32,564 nucleotides of DNA, taken from Chara braunii (lineage: Eukaryota; Streptophyta; Charophyceae; Charales; Characeae). Position numbers and translations under genes: made by a program. This document shows, in pieces, positions 25,735 to 32,564 of the stretch (position 1 is its first letter; each line of letters starts with the position of its first letter). The stretch covers positions 128,914 to 161,477 of the forward strand of contig BFEA01000489.1 in NCBI GenBank assembly GCA_003427395.1, read 5' to 3'. A model generated the notes under the pieces. It was not told where the DNA came from. It worked only from the letters and a program-made list of their open reading frames with translations, and searched no databases.

Positions 25735-28609
25735 GAGGAACTAGACCAACCAATCACAAACGAAGAAATTAAAGAAGCCCTAGATTCCATGAAGTCAGAC
25801 AAAACACCAGGCATAGATGGACTCTCAAAAGAATCTGGCAAGTCTTTTGGCCACTCTTAGGAGGTGAATACTGCCAGTTCGTAAGAACAACATGGAACAA
25901 GGAAAGCCTAGGACCAGAACTTAGCACCGGTATAGTCACATTACTCTACAAGAAGGGTGACCCAACTAACATCTACAAGATTTTGGTAAAACTTCTAGCC
26001 AATAGGATTAGAAAGATCACCAAAAACTGCTTTCACATAGATCAAAGAGGATTCATCCCAGGACGTTTCATCCTAGATAATGTCATGTCCTTAGCAGAAT
26101 CGGTCAGATGTATTCAAGACAAACAATTGAATGCAGCAATCCTTTTTCAGGTCAACTCGAACTTCCTACAAAAATGCATGGAAACAATGGGAGTAGGACC
26201 CAACTTCAGAAAATGGGTGAGAGTTTTGTACAACGATGCGATGGGAGCAGTTCAGGTCAATGGTCACATCTCCAACAAATACAAGATGACCTGATCAGTA
26301 AGACAAGGAGACCTGTTGGCAGCGCCCGTTTTCCTCTTTATCATGGAGGCCTCTCTACCCACAGACTCATCGAACAAACAGAACCCAACTCGCACAAATA
26401 CCACATTCCCCCCACAATTTTGTTTGCCGATGACCTAACCGTAGGCATAAGAGCATCCTCCTCATCCTTCGAAGCTCTCACCAGAGCAATGTGTGCGTTC
26501 CAACTAGCCTCTAAAATGCGTATCAACTGGAACAAGACAGTAGGCTGGTGGTTAACAGAGGAAGGCATTGACCCACCCAGAGATACACCATAAGGTATGA
26601 CATGGGCTAACCCGAATGACCCACTCAGAGTCCTAGGATTACAGATGTCTATTCAGCAGCAGTAGAAATGGCACCCAGTTTGCTAGCCAAAATGACCACC
26701 AAACTCAACGATCGGGCGAGAATACACACCTCACTACACGGCAGGGCAGTAGTGTTGAATGCTTTAATCTGATCGATTTATGTAGTACCTAGCAGCATTC
26801 TGGACCCCAGACCAAAGAGCCCTAAAAGACTTACATAAGAAAGCAACAACTTACCTATGGACAGGAGACGCATCAAGGCAGAGCTTCATCACAAAGGTGG
26901 CTTGGCAAATAAAAGCCAGGGGGCTTAGGCGTCATTGACCCAGCTAACCAAATAAAAGCTCTCCAAACTAAGTGGATCATAAAGCTACTGACGAGCCGGA
27001 ACCTTCCGAGGAGAGCGCTGGCTCTAGAAGGGTTACAACAGATTCCATTCTACAAAACACCAGAAAACATGGAGGATACGTTCTGGATTCTAAGTAAATC
27101 TTGGACTATCAAAAACAAATTCCAAAACGAACCTAGACTGAACGTTTGGAAGGAGTTATTGAAGGCATGGAGAGAGATCTGTCCGGCGAAAGTAAGGAAA
27201 CCAACAAATAAAGAAGAAGTCCTTAGACAACCTCTCTTCTGTAATCCCTGGATAACCAGCAACGAAAACACACCCTTCACTCTTACCTCAAAGGACACAA
27301 GATGGGGCACCTGGTTGAAGAGAGGCATCTGGTAAATCAAACACATCTGGGATAACCCTAAAAAAGGCTGGCCCTCGGCCAGACAACTCAGAGAAAAACT
27401 CAAGGGAAACCACAGCCTGTCCCAAAACCTCCAGCTGATAATAAAGGCCATTCCGGTGGAATGGTCAACAACTTTTAAAAAGGACAAACAATGGACAAAG
27501 GGGGGCTGGGCGGTCATGACACACACAAAACCCATTGAACACGCGCTTGCCTTTTTAAGGAGTTATTAGGAAGGAAGACGGTAGAAACAACTGGCTCACT
27601 TTCTCCATGCACAGGCTAGAGGAGTCAAGCGCAGATTATGGCAAACTAAACAAAGAATCTGTAGCATAGGTCACAGTCAGAGAAAGTAATCTTAGAAAAG
27701 TCAGAGTAATAGAAAATGAAGACCTCACCTTATTTTACCCTCAAACTTCCATGGGAGACCTAGAATTTGAACCAGCAGAATGGGCATGGAATTTAAAACA
27801 AAACGCCACAAATATCGTCCCGATCAACTACACCACCAGACTAGGTTATAAACTAAGACGTAGATTAACAGCCCCAGAAGCAATCATAGCGGATCGCTGG
27901 AATAGACACCAGAGATAAGACTCGGAGAGTTTAAAAGAAATACCTTGGAACCAAATAGCTACCCTACATCCCCTCAAGTTCAAAAGTTTACAATGGCTAA
28001 TACTGTACTTAGCAATCCCACTCAACCAATGGCTGAACAATAGAAGAAGAAAAGAAGACAGAAACCCCTTAAATGAACTGTGTGAAGAACTGTTTCACTG
28101 CTTCCTGCTATGCCCCAAGATCCAACCCATATGGAACAGGGTCACACAGATTTGGACATCAATAACCGGCACAAATTTCACAACAAAACCTACCCTTATT
28201 CTATTAGGGTTCACAACTCCAGAGGACTGCCCCCCCCTTCAAAACAACCTATTCCAATTTCTGCGCAAGGCAACAATATGGTCCATCTGGAGGAAACGAT
28301 GCCATAAATGATAGACAAACAACCAATGCATGTGCAAGAAGCTTGGTGTATCCTCAGACAGCAAGTAGAAACCGAATATTGGGTACTATGGCGCAGGGTC
28401 AAGAGAAAGATGAAGGCCAGCGAGCCCAAAGCTAAGGAATTTCAAACTAAATTCGAAGAGAACTACCTGGACAAAGGCAAGATAGCAATCATCAAGGATC
28501 AGAGCCTAATCTTTAAAATGTGGAATGATCCAACTCAGACGAACAATCCAGACTCAGAACCATGGATTAGCACACCAGACTCGACCAGCATTCGGATCAA
28601 TTCCTTCTA
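25735..28609 (+). pseudogene. LINE ORF2 remnant: reverse transcriptase and C-terminal zinc-finger-like region
   Basis: The LINE RT primes on nicked target DNA. Visible in order across shifting frames: EELDQPITNEEIKEALDSMK, KTPGIDGLSKE, LLYKKGDPTNI, LANRIRKITKNC, QRGFIPGRFILDNVMSLAES, VQVNGHISNKYK, VRQGDLLAAPVFLFIMEASL, LFADDLTVG (FADD at 26423-26434) and SKMRINWNKTVGW. After that GGLGVIDPANQIKALQTKW and ELFHCFLLCPKIQPIWNRV, like the C-terminal zinc-finger region of plant LINEs. Small deletions removed the NYRPISL-type block (near 25980) and the first catalytic Asp region (near 26150). Many stops follow to the last TAA at 28607. No RNase H was seen. The endonuclease that should precede is absent. 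Confidence 0.87.
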
Positions 28610-29581
28610 ACCCACTACAGATAACTCAAACTAAGGCACGCAAACAAAACAATTAACCCCGAAGGAGACTACCCCAACAACACGGAGACTACCCCAACAA
28701 CACGGACAGGAACAGCAGCTAATCACGGACCTTACTAACAGACGGTATCCCAAACCTCCAACCGGCACAGTCATTTTCTCGGTCAAAAGAAACCACACTA
28801 CCCTAACCCCACCGCAACCCATGCGAACCCCTCACAGCATTTTCACTTCAAACCCAACTACTTCACATTAAACCACCCTGGTCCCAAACCACCTCCCCCA
28901 GACAACACAACCCCCGGCCAAACACAATAGGCACCCAACCTACCAAACCTAAACCTACACACACAAGATCCTCCCAACCCAGCATTCTAATACCATTCAC
29001 ATCCTACTTGCAGCTACCAAAATGGCAGTACTAGTTACTAAAGAGAGAAAATTCTGGATAAGCGTCACACATCACAAGAGGAGAGGTCCAACACGTAGTC
29101 AACAGGCTAGCTAAACCTGATAGGGTTCAGGGTTTTAGCACTAGTCAAAACTGGTTAAAGGGCAAGTTTAAATAAGATAGGTTAAGGGTTATAAGCAATC
29201 ACAGCCAGCAGTAAACAGAAGGAGAGGGCATAGGGCCATGTTTGCCCAAAGAGGAGGGTCAAGTCTGCAATTCTAGAGCTTAACGTGAATCAGTCAGTCA
29301 AGAGCTGAGAGGAACAGGTGAGACGAGATCCATCCAAGCAATTTCACAGGTATTAGCAGCCAAACCTAAGAAAGTAGGCTAACTTAGGCAGGGGTGAGGG
29401 CTGGTACATCCTTCCGGAGAGAAGCAATCAATGCCGTCCCGCGGACTTCCCTACCGTAAAGGGGTTGGGCGTGTGTGAGTCTTTCACGTACTTCCTTTGA
29501 CTTGCCGGTGGAATAGGAACTGGACTGATGCTCCCCAGAACGGAAAAGGAGCCAGAGCCATAAGGTTCTGTTTTGGTTTTG
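28610..29581 (+). other. LINE 3' region
   Basis: This is the stretch between the last ORF2 stop and the A tail, C- and A-rich at first, without a coding signal. A 20-bp unit GGAGACTACCCCAACAACAC is repeated in tandem at 28664-28683 and 28684-28703. Nothing else is recognisable. Confidence 0.6.
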
Positions 29582-29601
29582 AAAAAAAAAAAAAAAAAAA
29601 A
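29582..29601 (+). other. LINE poly(A) tail (A20)
   Basis: Twenty consecutive A, directly followed by the 15-bp duplication. It marks the 3' end of the LINE. Confidence 0.85.
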
Positions 29602-29616
29602 CAGCCTGGCGGGTGG
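29602..29616. other. Right target-site duplication of the LINE
   Basis: CAGCCTGGCGGGTGG matches 13085-13099 exactly. The DNA at 29617 onward is therefore the original right neighbour of 13084. Confidence 0.85.
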
Positions 29617-29669
29617 TTATCTGGACTCAAGATCGAGCCCTGGCTGAGTCGGTAACATTTACCCATCCC

Positions 29670-29905
29670 TAACTGCTCCAAAAGAAGAAGACGTGTACCC
29701 ATACCTGCCCGACCTGAACCTATCCAGATTGTAACTGCCCATACCTGCCGGTGGACATTTTTTTCCAAAACCACCCATAGCCACCTGAACCCAAACTGTT
29801 TGTTAACCACCCGTATCCTAACCACCCCAGGTTTCTTTACTCGTATCCACCCATACCCACCCACAATTGCATGCACCCGCCCGTTAACCGCCCGCATCTG
29901 TCTCG
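29670..29905. repeat. Degenerate CCCATACC(C/T)GCCC minisatellite
   Basis: Words such as TACCCATACCTGCCCGACC, CCACCCATAGCCACCTGAAC and ACCCATACCCACCC recur at irregular spacing. The reverse strand stays open as a long frame (to 30098) because of this composition, so no gene is called. Confidence 0.6.
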
Positions 29906-30049
29906 TGAGTCCTGACGTCTGATGCCGCTGCCAATGAATCCTGCAACGCCCTCCTGCTGGGTCACACCTGCGACGCTGATCATGGAAGCTATGGAGGATG
30001 GACAACAACTGGTGGGGACGTGAATGGCGGGTGGGGACTCTGGGGAGTA

Positions 30050-30219
30050 GTGGGCACAGGGAATGGAAAGGGGCAGGAGGCAATGGGCCTCGCTCCACTT
30101 CTCATGAAATTGTTACGATCCTGGCCAATTTCGAAGTACACATTCATCAAAAAGTACAATGCCATCCAATTGCAAAAAGAAATGAATGAACCTGTCAGTG
30201 AGAGGAGAGAGAGGGAAAG

Positions 30220-30250
<31 letters not shown>

Positions 30251-30498
30251 GGGCACAGGGAATAGAAAGGGGCGGGAGGCAATACAAACGGGCGGGAGGC
30301 AATGGGCCTCGCTCCACTTCTCATGAAATTGTTACGATCCTGGCCAATTTCGAAGTACACATTCATCAGAAAGTACAATGCCATCCAATTGCAAAAAGAA
30401 ATGAATGAACCTGTAAGTGAGAGGAGAGAGAGGGAAAGAAGAAGAAGAAGAAGAAGAAGAAGAAGAAGAAGAAGAAGAAGAAAGAAAGAAGAAGAAGA
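30050..30498 (+). repeat. 199-bp tandem duplication, each unit ending in (GAA)n
   Basis: GTGGGCACAGGGAAT starts at 30050 and 30249. Both units contain CAATGGGCCTCGCTCCACTT, GTTACGATCCTGGCCAATTT and GAATGAACCTGT, with only a few mismatches, and end in (GAA)n: about 11 repeats in the first, about 20 with an interruption in the second. The second has an extra 26-base piece around GGGCGGGAGGCAATACAAAC. Peptides predicted here are repeat artefacts. Confidence 0.95.
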
Positions 30499-31499
30499 TG
30501 ATGTACACCAACCACCATAGACCAATGATAATGCCCTTCTTCTTCGCCAATCACTCTCCTCCTCCTTATCTCCTCCCCTCTTATTCAAACAAGAAATAAG
30601 AATTATAATGTTGAATGGCTGAACCAGAATCAATGTCTGAATCGCTCTTCTACTGCAGGCACAACATAAGGTCCACCATAGCCATGACCATCCTTCCTCT
30701 TCCTCTTCATTTAGGACAAGTCTATGGCGGACTACTAAGGGCTCTGCCCTCCTGTCCAAAGGACAACACGAAGCAGCTATGTTGTTGCCCTCCTGTCCAA
30801 AGGACAACTGTTACACAAAGCAGCTATGTCACTGCTTATCAAGCCGCCATGCCTGACTCTGCCTCAAGCTTCCTTGGTGCGGCACTACCCCAACTAGGGC
30901 CTTCCAGATGCACCACCTATCAAGGTGATGAAGATGGTGTCCACCATGGCCAGGTAGGTACCTCGCCTACCTCCCCATCAGTCCTCTTCTCCCTCCTCCA
31001 ACCGGTGGAGCTCCACCATAGCCGAGGTGGGAGCTCCCGGTCTTCTTCCTCCCAGCAGCGCTGAAGTGCCCAGCGCTCCTCCAGCCAACGCTCCAAGCAG
31101 TGTGTCGCGAAACTTGCACACCGAAGAATGAGGCTGATCTCTTCGCTCAGCCCAAAGACATAGCGGCCTACTTGCCTCTTGGGCGGTGACTTCCAGGCCG
31201 CTCGGCCTCCCAAGCAACTGGTATCTCTTGCCTTTCGGAGGGAAACATCATTGCAGACTCTGATATTGCCCGTACAGGCCCTAGACTCAGACTGGTTGGA
31301 TTGGTACCCGCCTAGACCTAGCCTACAACTACTGGGCCTCTAAAAATGCCAACTTTGTCTTCTTCTGCTCGGCCTCGAGTACCCAGCACATCCACTTCTA
31401 CTTGGTGTGGTACCGGCCTACCTGCTACTTGAGTGTTTTTCCGCTGCCCTAAGTGTTGCAGGCCTCGTGCCTCGCCACTTGAGTGTTTTTCCCCCGCTG
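30499..31499. other. Stretch without a recognisable gene
   Basis: TGCCCTCCTGTCCAAAGGAC occurs twice (30745 and 30786), each containing TGTCC-AAA-GGACA. ACTTGAGTGTTTTTCC occurs near 31426 and 31480. Open frames at 30615-31064 (+) and 30920-31213 (-) are Ser/Gln- or Arg-rich with no domain, so I do not call them genes. Confidence 0.5.
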
Positions 31500-31570
31500 C
31501 AACCATCATCATCATCATCATCATCATCATCATTATCATCATCATCATCATTAGTATCATTATCTCAAAA

Positions 31571-31603
<33 letters not shown>

Positions 31604-31604
31604 A
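31500..31604 (+). repeat. (CAT)n microsatellite, interrupted
   Basis: Two CAT/ATC blocks are separated by TTAGTATCATTATCTCAAAAG. They give His, Ile or Ser homopolymers in the three forward frames. Confidence 0.95.
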
Positions 31605-31980
31605 GGAGGGACGCTGAGCCCGGTACTCAGCATGTTCGGTTCGGTCACTCCAGGTAGACTGTGAGGACCCCGGCCTCAATATTCTTGTTGGTGATATCAG
31701 CCTTGTGCACTGGGCCCGATTAAAAAACAAATAAAAAAATGTCATGGCCACAGGTAAGTACCGGCCCTACGGGCCTTCAAACAAGCAAGTGCCCCTGCGG
31801 GTCACACACACACTCAGGTCGGCCAGCACTCAGACAGGAACGCAGACCATCAAGCACTCACGCACACACACACACTTAGAAAACTCAGCAGAATGCGGGA
31901 ATCTCAGCAAGGCATCCATCCCAGCGGCAGAACTCAGAAATCAGCAGTATTCTCAGTCTGTGTTTTGGTGGGTCATTCCA

Positions 31981-32033
31981 AAATGCTGAAAATAAGAATG
32001 AATCTTCTGCTGGAACATGGGAAGATACACCAT
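31981..32033 (-). repeat. Dispersed repeat copy, inverted
   Basis: Read on the minus strand: GGTGTATCTTCCCATGTTCC, AGCAGAAGATTCATTC, TTATTTT. It is the same family as 44-100. No microsatellite is attached, although a CA tract lies about 110 bases to the left. Confidence 0.65.
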
Positions 32034-32329
32034 CGTTTTTGTATTTCTTCTTTGCATTTCGTGAGTAGTGGAGCGAGGCGCTCTCGAAAGGCCCAACTCG
32101 AAGCTGGGAAACTTTTGACCTTTCAACAACACAGTGGCCCGACGTCGCGAACCAAAAACAAAAAAAAAGGGCTGTTTGTAACTTTCGACGAGGCAGCGGG
32201 AAAAAAACAATTTGGGCTTAGAACTTGTAGTGGCGGTAGAGGGGGGAAGAGGGGGGGGTCGCTGGGTTGGGGCGTTGGAATCGGCAGGCACTAGGTACAC
32301 CACGGTTACCATACTTGTGGCGCACCGGC

Positions 32330-32420
32330 ACTGTGCGCAGACCCAGGGTGCGGGCCGCCGGCGCGCGTCGCGCATCTGGGTGGGCTGCGCACGTCTGGTG
32401 TGCTGCGCGCATGTGCGCAA
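32330..32420. repeat. CpG-dense alternating purine-pyrimidine stretch
   Basis: It contains GCCGCCGGCGCGCGTCGCGC and several TGCGCA/GCGCGC palindromes. It stands out by CpG density from its AT-richer neighbours and has Z-DNA potential. No gene is seen. Confidence 0.5.
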
Positions 32421-32421
32421 T

Positions 32422-32460
32422 GTATATTTCCATGTTCTAGCGGTAGATTCATTTGATTTT

Positions 32461-32522
<62 letters not shown>
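32422..32522 (+). repeat. Dispersed repeat copy ending in (CT)n
   Basis: GTATATTTCCATGTTCTAGC, GGTAGATTCATTTGATTTTG and then a (CT)n run from 32463 to 32522 with two TTTC interruptions. It repeats the arrangement seen at 44-217 and 1672-1785 at the other end of the window. Confidence 0.8.
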
Positions 32523-32524
<2 letters not shown>

Positions 32525-32564
32525 CTCCCGACTTTTTCCGCCGCTTCCCACCATCCCACCTTCG

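Larger units (their letters stand above)
13100..29601 (+). mobile_element. LINE (L1-like non-LTR retrotransposon), interrupted by A2
   Basis: The element is defined by its duplication, its A20 tail (29582-29601), a reverse transcriptase with LFADD, and a C-terminal HCFLLC zinc-finger-like stretch. Apart from A2 (8,740 bp) it covers about 7.8 kb, including a 514-base gap of unknown true length. Order: 5' region 13100-16240, ORF1 remnant 16241-16940, A2, ORF2 from the RT start at 25735 to 28609, 3' region and poly(A). ORF1's end, the endonuclease and the start of ORF2 are missing at the A2 left junction, so the original was probably longer. Many stops and frameshifts show it is dead. Confidence 0.82.

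Noticed and set aside
29484-30098. 204-residue minus-strand ORF
   Set aside because: It crosses the LINE poly(A) tail (Phe run), the duplication and a CCCATACC minisatellite, so it cannot be a single gene.
29989-30807. 272-residue minus-strand ORF with an internal repeat
   Set aside because: The repeat is the 199-bp duplication and the Leu/Ser runs come from (GAA)n.
30615-31064. 149-residue plus-strand ORF
   Set aside because: It contains a 41-bp tandem repeat and Ser/Gln-rich low complexity; no motif, splice site or homologue is recognised.

Overview
The window is eukaryotic, repeat-dominated DNA, best explained as intergenic heterochromatin of a streptophyte (green-plant lineage). There are no bacterial-style operons, ribosome binding sites or CRISPR arrays. 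It holds at least four decayed retrotransposon families, long microsatellites, polypurine minisatellites and a 514-base assembly gap. The Ty3/gypsy elements carry C-terminal chromodomains (chromoviruses), and two of them have a primer-binding site matching the 3' end of plant initiator tRNA-Met. The Gag N-terminus of element B (at 7058) resembles retroelement proteins I associate with the charophyte Chara. That species guess is recall, not proof.

Layout. 1-2023: microsatellites, a 1.1 kb polypurine minisatellite, and many copies of a short unclassified repeat that often ends in (CT)n or (CA)n. 2024-10384: chromovirus A1, truncated at its 5' end, whose 3' LTR is split by a complete-ended but gutted element B (4969-10252, two LTRs, 4-5 bp target duplication). 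B carries an array of 13 TTGACC (W-box) sites in its leader and a misplaced LTR fragment between gag and integrase. 10344-13084: a 127-bp tandem duplication, one candidate spliced exon for a cysteine-rich peptide (10704-10894), a hairpin cluster, polypurine tracts, and a minus-strand chromovirus tail (element C). 13085-29616: a LINE bounded by a perfect 15-bp duplication and ending in A20. It has a long 5' region with two 173-bp monomers, a broken ORF1, and a reverse-transcriptase ORF2. Chromovirus A2 (16995-25734) is inserted in it, with a deletion at the left junction. 29617-32564: minisatellites, a 199-bp duplication ending in (GAA)n, (CAT)n, and more copies of the microsatellite-tailed repeat.

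No gene appears functional. gag and pol of A1, A2, B and C, and both LINE ORFs, carry stops, frameshifts and deletions. Of 14 nonsense changes whose ancestral codon can be judged, 9 are C-to-T or G-to-A, as expected from deamination of methylated cytosine in silenced DNA. The most interesting signals are regulatory: A-family LTRs carry tandem arrays of TGACGTGGC (27-bp period in A1, 55-bp in A2), while the unrelated B leader carries TTGACC at 12-13 bp spacing. Insertion order that can be read: A1 first, then B into A1; LINE first, then A2 into the LINE.
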